Of a stretch of 6,475 nt of DNA, positions 1-6,475 are shown in pieces (within the stretch, counting starts at the first letter, position 1; the number at the start of each line of letters is the position of its first letter). The position numbers were made by a program, and so were the translations under genes. Source of the stretch: PVC group bacterium (GTDB lineage Bacteria; GCA-001730085; JADFSZ01); assembly GCA_022560555.1 (NCBI GenBank), contig JADFSZ010000101.1, positions 1 to 6,475 on the forward strand, given 5' to 3'. The notes beneath the pieces were generated by a model. That model was not told the origin of the DNA. It did no database searches and saw only the letters and a list, made by a program, of their open reading frames with translations.

Positions 1-1407
1 CGCGTTCTTCCATCCCTTGCGCATGGTATCGAGCTCAGTTTTGACATTTTTTTCCTTATCACGCAGCTTGGCCGCCATTTCGAAATCTTGATTTTTAATG
101 GAGGATTCTTTTTCGCTTTTGATTTTTTGAATGCGCTCCTCAAACTCTTTAATATTCGGAGGCGCGCTGGTGACCGCAAGACGAACCTTTGAACCGGCTT
201 CATCAATTACATCAATGGCTTTATCCGGCAAAAACCGCCCTGTAATGTAGCGATCGGACAATTTAACAGCAGCATCAATGGCTTCATCCAATATCTTAGC
301 TCGATGGTGTGCTTCAAACCGATCTCTCAAGCCTATAAGGATTTTGACTGTTTCGTCCACGGAAGGAGGATTAACTGTTATCGTCTGAAATCGTCTCTCT
401 AGAGCACGGTCTTTTTCTATGTTTTTACGATATTCATCAAATGTCGTAGCTCCGATACATTGAATTTCTCCGCGGGATAATGCTGGTTTCAAAATATTAG
501 AAGCGTCCATAGCCCCTTCGGCGGCTCCGGCACCGACAAGTGTATGTAATTCATCAATGAACGTGATAATGTTTTCGTTTTTCCGAAGCTCATCAAGAAC
601 AGCCTTGATGCGTTCCTCAAATTGACCGCGGTATTTAGTTCCGGCAATCATCAAGGCCAGATCAAGACAGACGATTCTTTTATTTCTTAAAATTTCCGGA
701 ACGTTTCCGGAAACAATTCTTTGGGCCAATCCCTCAACAATAGCGGTTTTTCCGACACCGGCTTCTCCCAAAAGAACAGGATTGTTCTTGGTCCGACGTC
801 CTAATATCTGCAAAACACGTTCAATCTCATGACTCCTGCCAATCACCGGATCCAATTTACCTTCCTGAGCCAGTTTCGTTAAATCAGTTCCAAACGCATC
901 TAGGGCCGGCGTTTTTGTTTTTTCGCTCTGTGTACCAACCGCGGTTTCCGTTCCTTGCATATTGAAGATCGCGGATCCCAGAAGCTTCATAATTTCATTT
1001 TTTACCTTCTCGAGAGTTATTCCGGAATTCTGCAGAACCATCGCAGCGACTCCCTCACCTTCCCTGATCAAACCAAGAAGAATATGCTCCGTTCCGACAT
1101 AATTATGGCCCAATTTCCGGGCTTCGTCCATGGACAGCTCAATCACCTTTTTGGCTTTTGGCGTAAATTCAACCTCCCCAACCTGAACAAGACTCGGACC
1201 TGTTTCAACAAGTTTTTCAATTTCTAATTTAATTCTTTCCAAACTGAATCCCAGTTTCTGTAAAACGGCAGCGGCCACACCTTGGCCCTCTTTGATGAGG
1301 CCGAGAAGAATATGCTCGGTGCCAATATAATTATGATTGTAATTTTTTGCTTCTTCTCTTGCTAAAACGAGAACTTTTCTGGCTCTTTCCGTAAAACGAT
1401 CGAACAT
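1..1407 (-). CDS. clpC: ClpC-type AAA+ unfoldase, N-terminal 469 residues (3' end beyond window)
   Basis: Hsp100 unfoldase that threads marked proteins into the ClpP peptidase in the cytoplasm. The frame is open from the ATG at 1407 to the window edge, giving 469 of the roughly 810-850 residues usual for ClpC. Seen in order: two Clp N-domain repeats (about 1-70 and 78-145), each with TEHILLGLI; a linker; the first AAA+ module with Walker A GEAGVGKT (214-221), Walker B ending FIDE (283-286) and a likely arginine-finger region ALERRF (335-340); and a middle region with a UVR-like segment, [12 protein letters not shown] (439-450), that marks ClpC rather than ClpA or ClpB. Glu31 and Glu107 align, from memory, with the Bacillus ClpC residues (Glu32, Glu106) that bind phosphoarginine. 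It is the last of three genes after mcsA and mcsB and has its own strong Shine-Dalgarno. The second AAA+ module and ClpP-binding loop lie outside the window, so completeness cannot be judged. Confidence 0.96.
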   Translation of the reverse strand, partial: MFDRFTERARKVLVLAREEAKNYNHNYIGTEHILLGLIKEGQGVAAAVLQKLGFSLERIKLEIEKLVETGPSLVQVGEVEFTPKAKKVIELSMDEARKLGHNYVGTEHILLGLIREGEGVAAMVLQNSGITLEKVKNEIMKLLGSAIFNMQGTETAVGTQSEKTKTPALDAFGTDLTKLAQEGKLDPVIGRSHEIERVLQILGRRTKNNPVLLGEAGVGKTAIVEGLAQRIVSGNVPEILRNKRIVCLDLALMIAGTKYRGQFEERIKAVLDELRKNENIITFIDELHTLVGAGAAEGAMDASNILKPALSRGEIQCIGATTFDEYRKNIEKDRALERRFQTITVNPPSVDETVKILIGLRDRFEAHHRAKILDEAIDAAVKLSDRYITGRFLPDKAIDVIDEAGSKVRLAVTSAPPNIKEFEERIQKIKSEKESSIKNQDFEMAAKLRDKEKNVKTELDTMRKGWKNA

Positions 1408-1412
1408 AGTAT

Positions 1413-1419
1413 CCTCCTC
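1413..1419 (-). promoter_or_regulatory. Strong ribosome binding site of clpC
   Basis: GAGGAGG lies five bases before the ATG at 1407 and fixes the clpC start. It sits in the 33-base gap after mcsB, so clpC is translated from its own site rather than by overlap coupling. Confidence 0.85.
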
Positions 1420-1440
1420 GTCGCTTCTCCCCAACCGGGG

Positions 1441-2502
1441 TTAATTCAATTGTGCCTGATCAAATAAATTTCTAATAAGAGACGCTCGTTTGACATCACG
1501 TTCATAAGAGTTCATTTCCCGTCCTTCTTGAAACTGGATGTGCCCCGGCTTCGTTAAAATCATCAAGACGGATAAAACCTTGCGGTCAATATCATGGATA
1601 TGCCCCAACCCAATACCGAGACGCACGGCAGACATCAGATTAATCGCCTCTTCTGAAGTCATAATCCGGCTGTGTTTCAACAAACCATATGCGCGCCATA
1701 TCCGATCCTCAATCTGAACCTTGGTTTCCTGCATAAGGATTTTCCGGGCACTTTGCTCATGCTCGATAACCTGTTTAACAATTCTCTCGATATTATCAAG
1801 GATATCAGCTTCGGAATGTCCGAGGGTTATCTGATTTGAAATTTGAAAAAAATCGCCGGTCGCTTCCGTTCCCTCTCCATGCAATCCTCTCACGGTTAAA
1901 CCAAGTTTCACAACGGCCTCGATGACTTTATTGATTTGCTTTGTCAAAACAAGGGCAGGTAAATGCATCATGACGCTGGCTCTCATGCCTGTTCCCGTAT
2001 TCGTCGGACACGCTGTGAGATATCCATATTTGACAGAAAACGCGAATTCCAAAACCCTTTCCAGCTCCGTGTCGATCTCGTCAACAACCTTCCATAACTC
2101 CTTAAGCTGAAATCCTTCCTTAATTCCCTGAAGACGAATATGATCCTCTTCATTGACCATCAGGCTGATGGTCTGAGACGGATTTACAACGATGAGTCTC
2201 TCTCCCTTAATTTCAATCAGATCTCGACTGATAAGATGCCTCTCAACCAAAACATTTTGGTCCACTTCGGATATTTTACTCACACTGACCAAAATCATCG
2301 ATGACAGCGATTTAGTTTTTTCAATGCCTTCACGGATCAGTTTGGCAGTATCCTTAAATGATTTTTCAGAAGCGACTGAGGTAAAGGACATACGCTCGAG
2401 ATTTCTCGCGACACGTATGCGCGATGACAAAACAATATCCGAGCTAGGCCCGTCTTTCGTCAGCCAATCCGCCGTATTGTGAAGGACTTCATGAAGATCC
2501 AT
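1441..2502 (-). CDS. mcsB: McsB protein-arginine kinase
   Basis: Phosphagen-kinase-fold enzyme that uses ATP to phosphorylate arginine side chains on proteins, marking them for ClpCP. The product is 353 residues, close to the family's usual 350-365. Visible motifs: SSRIRVARNL (26-35, nucleotide binding), NEEDHIR (117-123, catalytic acidic residues), the active-site segment ACPTNTGTGMRAS (164-176) with Cys165, and RGLHGEGTEA (205-214). The C-terminal domain carries RDVKRA (335-340), fitting the RDxxRA motif through which bound phosphoarginine activates McsB. The start is the ATG at 2502. A longer frame reaches 2583, but its extra 27 residues are basic, low-quality sequence lying inside mcsA in another frame, and family members begin near the chosen Met. 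The gene overlaps the end of mcsA by 14 bases, with a weak GGAG ten bases upstream, implying translational coupling to its activator. It ends in TAA 33 bases before clpC. Confidence 0.96.
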   Translation of the reverse strand: MDLHEVLHNTADWLTKDGPSSDIVLSSRIRVARNLERMSFTSVASEKSFKDTAKLIREGIEKTKSLSSMILVSVSKISEVDQNVLVERHLISRDLIEIKGERLIVVNPSQTISLMVNEEDHIRLQGIKEGFQLKELWKVVDEIDTELERVLEFAFSVKYGYLTACPTNTGTGMRASVMMHLPALVLTKQINKVIEAVVKLGLTVRGLHGEGTEATGDFFQISNQITLGHSEADILDNIERIVKQVIEHEQSARKILMQETKVQIEDRIWRAYGLLKHSRIMTSEEAINLMSAVRLGIGLGHIHDIDRKVLSVLMILTKPGHIQFQEGREMNSYERDVKRASLIRNLFDQAQLN

Positions 2503-2992
2503 GAGGCTCTGTCTCCAATTCTTTGATTTGATCACGGATTTTGGCCGCTTCCTCGTATTTCTCGTTTTGCACCGCGTTCTCAAGCAATGAGCGCAAAACC
2601 TGTATTTTGGTCATCCTCTGAGTTTTTTTGGATTTTTTGTGCAGTGTTTTTCCCAAATGCTGCTTGCTGCCATGAATTCGCTTCAATAATTTATCAAGCT
2701 GATCAGAAAAAGTCTCATAACATTGCGAACATCCTAGGCGGCCGATTTTTTTAAAGTTCTGAAAATTTAATCCGCATCCCGGGCACTTCGGATCTCCTTG
2801 CTCAAGTTCCGTCCCCTCCTCTGATAAATCCGCTAAACTCGACAACAGTTCTGACACAAGAAACTTGTGAGATGAACCCAGTGAATCTTTTTTTTTGGCA
2901 CAAGCTTCACATAAATGACTTTCAGTGACATTTTCATCTAAGATCTGCGTGTAATGGATCGTTGCTTCTTTGGGGCATAAATCGCACTTCAT
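2489..2992 (-). CDS. mcsA: McsA, zinc-binding activator of McsB
   Basis: Small cytoplasmic adaptor that, in Bacillus and Staphylococcus, binds and activates the McsB kinase. The product is 167 residues, slightly shorter than Bacillus McsA. Four CxxC pairs are visible: Cys3/Cys6, Cys28/Cys31, Cys70/Cys73 and Cys88/Cys91, enough for two four-cysteine zinc sites. The opening, MKCDLCPKEATIHYTQI, is typical of the family. The middle (about 95-128) is lysine-rich. The C-terminus holds a UVR domain (about 130-163) with NEKYEEAAKIRDQIKEL at 143-159, the same pattern as the UVR-like segment of the downstream ClpC. A weak AAAGG lies ten bases before the ATG. This is the first gene of the mcsA-mcsB-clpC operon, just downstream of an intergenic promoter. 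In Firmicutes, ctsR normally sits in front of mcsA; here the upstream neighbour is an unrelated glycosidase-like gene. Confidence 0.93.
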   Translation of the reverse strand: MKCDLCPKEATIHYTQILDENVTESHLCEACAKKKDSLGSSHKFLVSELLSSLADLSEEGTELEQGDPKCPGCGLNFQNFKKIGRLGCSQCYETFSDQLDKLLKRIHGSKQHLGKTLHKKSKKTQRMTKIQVLRSLLENAVQNEKYEEAAKIRDQIKELETEPHGSS

Positions 2993-3195
2993 GGACTGAA
3001 AACCTTTACTTGGAGCTTTTTCAATATGCTGTATCTACACCAATAAAATTTAATGCATACGAGTATTTTAATAACTATCAGAAATTACAAGACTTAAATC
3101 GTATCCAAAAACAATACTGCGTGATTATAGCACAATCTAAATTAAATAAAAGGGATCTTTTCGGTAAGTACGTGAAGTCATTCGGCTTGGGTTTT
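2993..3195 (-). other. AT-rich intergenic leader of the mcsA-mcsB-clpC operon
   Basis: This 203-base gap separates the glycosidase-like gene from mcsA. It holds a promoter near 3124-3132 and, downstream of it, about 120 bases of predicted 5' leader. I see no convincing small gene, no CtsR heptad repeat (GGTCAAA type) and no CIRCE inverted repeat. A second, weaker promoter-like pair (TTGTAA, 17 bases, AATACT) lies further downstream, within roughly 3056-3090, but matches the consensus only moderately. Confidence 0.6.
3124..3132 (-). promoter_or_regulatory. Extended -10 promoter for mcsA-mcsB-clpC
   Basis: The minus strand reads TGCTATAAT, a perfect extended -10 (TGnTATAAT) of the housekeeping sigma-70 type. 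The -35 region at a 17-base spacing is CTTTTA, a poor match, which is acceptable for an extended -10 promoter. The predicted transcript starts near 3117, about 125 bases before the mcsA ATG. There is no other gene between it and mcsA, so it should drive the whole operon. Confidence 0.6.
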
Positions 3196-6100
3196 TTAGC
3201 CAAGTTGCATTTCAACCAACTTAACCCGCCCCTGACGGATATCATAAACAGACTTCCCTCGTAAAAATCCACAGGCAATGTCTTCGGTGCGTCCGTCACG
3301 CCAAGTCAATGTGAACCGTTGAACTTTAACCCGTTTGGCTCCAAAGGTTGGTTTTCTTTTTGGATTGGAATATATAAACAACGTGTCTTTGAGCGTAACA
3401 AATGCCAAACTGTTCTTAGGAACTAAAACACCCTGAAAGACATGTTTTTTATTCGTAAAGAGCCACGCGTCCAGAGAAGGCTCCGGGATAAATTGCAGTT
3501 TTTTGTCCTGGTCCAAACGAAAAGGTTGGGCCCCCAACATCATCAAAATCCAAATATGAATCCACTCCGCTGTTGACCCGCTCAAACGCGCGACAAAACC
3601 ATTGCCGTGCAGCAAATCATCCGGATAAGCCGAACTGCAGATAAAAGAAGAATTCTCAAGAATACTTCTCCCGTATATTTTTGGATCCATAAATGGAACC
3701 AAGCATGTCTTAATATCATTATAAAATTCCCTTGTGAGTCCCGATTTCAAAATCTCCAAAAGATATTTATATTCCATATGCATCCATATGGACTCGTTCT
3801 CCAGCCAGCCCGGGGAAAATATTTGAATCCGTCCGATTTCCGGAGGTTCCTTGGCCATCGACGAAGACACTTTATACATCTTGAGCTTCTTATCAAACAA
3901 GGGACTCCTTTTAATCGCCTGATAAAGACGTTTCGATTTCGTATCGTTTTTAAGAATCCGAAACAGATGAACGGGGCCCTCTAAGAACAAGGGCAAGGCC
4001 TGATGTTTAAAGCCACTTATATTCATGCATGGGTACCCTTTTAGGTTTGTCTTTTCGCTTGGCTGAAAATCTTTGGCTGTGGATCGAAAATACGTGCTCA
4101 TCACATGACTCTTAGGGGCTTTGGCCCTCTCAAGACCATTCTGAAGCTTTTCGTCCGCTTTGTCTAAAAGCGGCTTTATCATCTCTAAGCTCCATGGCAC
4201 AAAATCCCCATTGAGGCCCATACGGATATCTTCACGAAATTTTTCCTTCGCAGAAGTTGATGCCTCCCAATAGTCGTAATGTTTTGAAGATGCATGATTC
4301 CCCTTCCAATGATCGAGAGCCGTTTCGATTTTATTTAAGAACTCTGACAATTCTCGAGGAATGTTGAAAATATACTCATCCGGCAACGAAAGATCTTCCA
4401 AATTCTCTTTTAAGCTTCGAATCATCCGGACAAGTTCACACGTCTCCGCCGTTGAGGAGCCGAAAAGCCCCGGAAGTCCGTTCAAGGAATCATTCCAATT
4501 CGGTTTATCCGATTCCATTTCGATGCCAATGCCCTCAGCATCCAAAGACGCGATCTTATTTGCAAATATAAATAAAATCTTCGTGAACAAATTCGTCCGA
4601 TAGATTTCTCCATGACCGCTGCCTAAGCGCAATTTATTCTTGTCGTAAGACCTGCTTTCGATCAATTCGGTTTTTTTGGGGTCATGAACGACACTCCCAA
4701 ACTGCCGGACTTGACCTTCCCAAAAAACATATTTTTCACTTCTAGGCACAACACGATGGTCATTATCGTAAAATGTATAGACAGCTCGATCGAGCAGCAA
4801 TTCCCTTAACCGATCCGGATAAACAGAAAGAAAACTCTCTATAAGATCATTATTATAGTGCCAATGGTCCGACCAAAACCCTTCTCCATGATCCGCTAAT
4901 TCTTCCCTGTGGCACGTTTCCAGTATTTTTGCCAAAAAGATTTTGGGATCTACTTTTAATTGAATTCTCTTTTGAGTAATAAATGTCAGCAGATCACCAG
5001 GCATAAAACTTACTTGCACGAACTCCTTGATCAACTTCTGTTTATTTTTGGCAACACACCGCGCAATAGCTCGATTTAATTTCTTTTTATCGTATACCGA
5101 AAATGCTGTTCCCCGGATAATAAGTGGATTGTAACCGTCAGCCTGGCTTAAATTCAAAAAGTTAACCAAATGACTACTCTTAACATCCGCATTAAACCAA
5201 ACATCATTGCGGCGGTTTTGATTCACGTCGCGATAATTCCCATTTCCTTGCGAATAAAATGTGGGCGCTAAAACAAAATAATTGTAATCCCTTTCAAGGT
5301 CTCCATGTTTGCGACTATAGACATTGATAGCGATCGGGCCCCTATTTGTTTGCAATGAAACTGGGAGTCCTCCACGTAAGATATTATCAAGAAATGTATA
5401 GGACGAATAAAGATTGAATTCCTTTGATGAGCTTTCTGTCAATGCAAAATTCTTGATCTCATCAATGATCGTTTTATTGCATTCTGCTTTTTTCTCAATA
5501 AAATTCCTTTGAGTCACTTGGCGGACAATTTTATTCAGTTGTGTTTCACTATGCGCATGACCGAATAAAGAAACGATATTTTTTTCACCTTTTGGTTTCA
5601 ATAGAAACCGAGTATATCCCATTGCCGATGGTGTACGATTACTCGCCTGTTGGCGCTTTGGAACCTTAAAGCTGCCTTGGCGAAACTTCACTGGAGCCAG
5701 GAAATCGCAAGCGTCCCCAAAAATATGCGTATTCTCGATGATAGGATCAAGCAATGCCCTGTTCTTTGATTTTGGATCAAAACTAAAAAAGAAATTTCCC
5801 TCCTCAATATGCGTTACTCTCGGCGTATCAGAAACTTCAACACGAAGCTGATAGTACGGGGCTTTTTTACTAAGATTACGAACCTGAACCCATGCCTCGG
5901 CAGTGCGCGCTATATTTTTGTTAAGAACATCCGTAAGGCCGTAAGGAACCAAAGCGGGAAGTCCATCAATAATTTCAGCACGGTAAGATTTCCTTCCTGT
6001 GTTTTTGATCGTAATACTGCGCACAAGGCTAGCATAGGGTTCCTCGGGAAGAGTAAAATAATTGACTGTAGCGGTTAAACCTAGATCAAGATTAATTTCT

Positions 6101-6348
6101 TGCAGCGTCAAATCATGCGCTGAAATCGTCAATGTTTGCTTCTTCTTAAAACCGGTTCCTTCTAAATGGTTTTGAAACGGCTCCCAATAGATCGTCTTTG
6201 ATCCAGATGTTAGTTTGATAAACGTGCGGAAGCCCTGTAATGACAATTGCCGCGCTGCGACTGATCCTGCCGGACCGGCTCCCACCACCACCGCATCCCA
6301 GCTTATGTGTGTCGCGTCATCAAGGTCAATTGTGGCGGAGATGGTCAT
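3196..6348 (-). CDS. GH94-like (cellobiose phosphorylase-like) protein with a foreign N-terminus
   Basis: The frame encodes 1050 residues from the ATG at 6348. Residues from about 44 to the end resemble the large bacterial proteins annotated as cellobiose phosphorylase or six-hairpin glycosidase, which act on or phosphorolyse glycosidic bonds. Recognisable segments: a beta-sandwich-like region with DGLPALVPYGL (128-138), EGFWSDHWHYNNDLIESF (489-506), the probable catalytic-barrel region MESDKPNWNDSLNGLPGLFG (611-630), ENESIWMHMEYKYL (850-863), and GRSILENSSFICSSAYP (893-909) followed by HGNGFVARLSGSTAEW (914-929), as in GH94. No signal peptide or membrane segment is visible in what remains. 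The family's own N-terminus (perhaps 60-100 residues) is missing; residues 1-43 instead carry a flavoprotein nucleotide-binding motif. Substrate is unknown: the family is poorly characterised and phosphorylase activity is not proven by sequence. An in-frame GTG at 6360 is less likely than the ATG, which has AGGTGGAG six bases upstream. Confidence 0.8.
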   Translation of the reverse strand: MTISATIDLDDATHISWDAVVVGAGPAGSVAARQLSLQGFRTFIKLTSGSKTIYWEPFQNHLEGTGFKKKQTLTISAHDLTLQEINLDLGLTATVNYFTLPEEPYASLVRSITIKNTGRKSYRAEIIDGLPALVPYGLTDVLNKNIARTAEAWVQVRNLSKKAPYYQLRVEVSDTPRVTHIEEGNFFFSFDPKSKNRALLDPIIENTHIFGDACDFLAPVKFRQGSFKVPKRQQASNRTPSAMGYTRFLLKPKGEKNIVSLFGHAHSETQLNKIVRQVTQRNFIEKKAECNKTIIDEIKNFALTESSSKEFNLYSSYTFLDNILRGGLPVSLQTNRGPIAINVYSRKHGDLERDYNYFVLAPTFYSQGNGNYRDVNQNRRNDVWFNADVKSSHLVNFLNLSQADGYNPLIIRGTAFSVYDKKKLNRAIARCVAKNKQKLIKEFVQVSFMPGDLLTFITQKRIQLKVDPKIFLAKILETCHREELADHGEGFWSDHWHYNNDLIESFLSVYPDRLRELLLDRAVYTFYDNDHRVVPRSEKYVFWEGQVRQFGSVVHDPKKTELIESRSYDKNKLRLGSGHGEIYRTNLFTKILFIFANKIASLDAEGIGIEMESDKPNWNDSLNGLPGLFGSSTAETCELVRMIRSLKENLEDLSLPDEYIFNIPRELSEFLNKIETALDHWKGNHASSKHYDYWEASTSAKEKFREDIRMGLNGDFVPWSLEMIKPLLDKADEKLQNGLERAKAPKSHVMSTYFRSTAKDFQPSEKTNLKGYPCMNISGFKHQALPLFLEGPVHLFRILKNDTKSKRLYQAIKRSPLFDKKLKMYKVSSSMAKEPPEIGRIQIFSPGWLENESIWMHMEYKYLLEILKSGLTREFYNDIKTCLVPFMDPKIYGRSILENSSFICSSAYPDDLLHGNGFVARLSGSTAEWIHIWILMMLGAQPFRLDQDKKLQFIPEPSLDAWLFTNKKHVFQGVLVPKNSLAFVTLKDTLFIYSNPKRKPTFGAKRVKVQRFTLTWRDGRTEDIACGFLRGKSVYDIRQGRVKLVEMQLG
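6214..6240 (-). other. Probable chimeric junction between flavoprotein and glycosidase-like genes
   Basis: The change of protein family falls within or next to LQGFRTFIK (residues 37-45). Hand-counted GC is about 57% in the 235 bases to the right (6241-6475) and about 41% in the 240 bases to the left (6001-6240). The string GFRTF fits a flavoprotein after its Rossmann helix and, from memory, also resembles the segment before the beta-sandwich of the glycosidase family. A short shared sequence may therefore have joined two unrelated genes in frame, either during assembly or by real recombination. Confidence 0.65.
6220..6348 (-). pseudogene. N-terminal fragment of an FAD-dependent oxidoreductase (geranylgeranyl-reductase-like)
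   Basis: The first 43 residues include WDAVVVGAGPAGSVAARQL (17-35), a Rossmann ADP-binding fold with GxGPAGS at 23-29 and a following helix, as in FAD-dependent oxidoreductases of the geranylgeranyl reductase type. The next strand, which would carry the acidic residue binding the ribose of FAD, is interrupted after RTF, and no other flavoprotein motif follows. The fragment cannot bind FAD or act alone. The ATG at 6348 has AGGTGGAG six bases upstream and overlaps the stop of the preceding methyltransferase (ATGA), showing that it is a genuine gene start in its own operon. Its high GC matches the methyltransferase rather than the glycosidase. The exact oxidoreductase subfamily cannot be set from so little sequence. 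Confidence 0.7.
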
Positions 6349-6475
6349 GTTGGTCTCCACCTGAGGAGAAACCGTTGTGGCCAGTGTAGCGAAACGGTCG
6401 TTTTTTCCATTCCAGCTTGTCTCGCAAGCAGCAAAGCTTCGTCAGTCGTGAAGGCTGCCTCCACGGATAATGGCC
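6345..6475 (-). CDS. C-terminal end of a probable SAM-dependent methyltransferase (partial)
   Basis: One frame stays open from the right edge to a TGA at 6345-6347, giving 42 residues beginning PLSVEAAFTTDEALLLARQ and ending WPQRFLLRWRPT. The pattern is a helix, then AGMEKTTVSLHWP and a final RFLLRWRP strand. It resembles the C-terminal tail of class I SAM-dependent methyltransferases, where the last strands read roughly 'AGF..v.v...wp.r.ll.w'. The catalytic SAM-binding part lies outside the window, so this is an assignment by tail pattern and context only. Its stop overlaps the flavoprotein start by the ATGA arrangement, so the two were translated as a coupled pair. From general knowledge, methyltransferase plus geranylgeranyl-reductase-like flavoprotein pairs occur in small lipid or polyketide biosynthesis operons, for example beside type III polyketide synthases. 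Nothing here proves that. Confidence 0.5.
   Translation of the reverse strand, partial: PLSVEAAFTTDEALLLARQAGMEKTTVSLHWPQRFLLRWRPT

Noticed and set aside
955-1227. Plus-strand open frame of 90 codons inside clpC
   Set aside because: It is antisense to the conserved N-domain of ClpC, has no recognisable motif and no ribosome site worth noting; likewise the other plus-strand frames over mcsB and the glycosidase-like gene.
1429-1440. CCCCGGTTGGGG hairpin between mcsB and clpC
   Set aside because: A four-pair stem without a T tract is too small to support a terminator or a processing site; clpC follows with a strong ribosome site.
2503-2583. Longer McsB start giving 27 extra N-terminal residues
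   Set aside because: The extension is arginine/lysine-rich, lies within mcsA in another frame, and McsB proteins normally begin near the chosen Met with the kinase motif about 25 residues later.
3139-3165. AAAAG-ATCC-CTTTT hairpin followed by ATTTAATTT as a terminator
   Set aside because: The stem is five mostly A-T pairs and would be very unstable; the T run is broken by adenines.
3186-3204. Inverted repeat (CTTGG, 9-base loop, CCAAG) at the end of the glycosidase-like gene as a terminator
   Set aside because: The stem has only five pairs, overlaps the stop codon, and no T tract follows on either strand.
2962-3264. Plus-strand open frame of 100 codons spanning the intergenic region
   Set aside because: It overlaps the ends of two well-supported minus-strand genes and has no family likeness; its openness reflects AT-rich non-coding sequence.
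3078-3299. Minus-strand frame of 73 codons across the glycosidase end and promoter
   Set aside because: It lies out of frame over the conserved end of the glycosidase-like gene and crosses the promoter; no motif seen.
6349-6360. GTG start at 6360 for the chimeric gene
   Set aside because: AGGTGGAG is correctly spaced for the ATG at 6348 and overlaps the GTG itself; the ATGA overlap with the previous stop also favours the ATG.

Overview
The window carries one intact gene cluster for protein-arginine phosphorylation and degradation, and one large glycosidase-like gene whose front end appears to belong to something else. All genes read leftwards on the minus strand. The bulk of the window is about 40-45% GC. 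Motif-rich mcsA-mcsB-clpC genes beside a giant cellobiose-phosphorylase-like protein suggest a bacterium outside the classical Firmicutes, possibly Omnitrophota or a neighbouring phylum. That placement is inference from gene content and recall of families, not from a search.

Layout, in transcription order from the right edge. Positions 6345-6475 hold the last 43 codons of a probable SAM-dependent methyltransferase. Its stop overlaps, in an ATGA, the start of a flavoprotein with a GxGPAG dinucleotide-binding motif. After about 43 residues, near 6220-6240, that flavoprotein passes without a stop into a roughly 1000-residue GH94-like (cellobiose phosphorylase-like) protein ending at 3196. The 235 bases right of the joint are about 57% GC by hand count and the 240 bases left of it about 41%. 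I read the joint as a chimera (assembly artefact or real recombination), not a natural two-domain enzyme. Positions 2993-3195 are an AT-rich intergenic stretch with a good extended -10 promoter. Then come mcsA (2489-2992), mcsB (1441-2502, overlapping mcsA by 14 bases) and clpC (1-1407, its 3' part cut by the window edge).

The three left-hand genes form one functional unit known from Bacillus. McsB, activated by the zinc protein McsA, phosphorylates arginines on proteins; the N-terminal domain of ClpC recognises phosphoarginine, and ClpC unfolds the marked protein for ClpP. The catalytic, allosteric and phosphoarginine-reading residues known from Bacillus are visible here. The usual first gene of the Bacillus operon, the repressor ctsR, is absent, and I found no CtsR or CIRCE operator upstream of mcsA.

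I did not find a convincing undescribed system. The most notable items are the chimeric joint and the CtsR-less arginine-phosphorylation operon.
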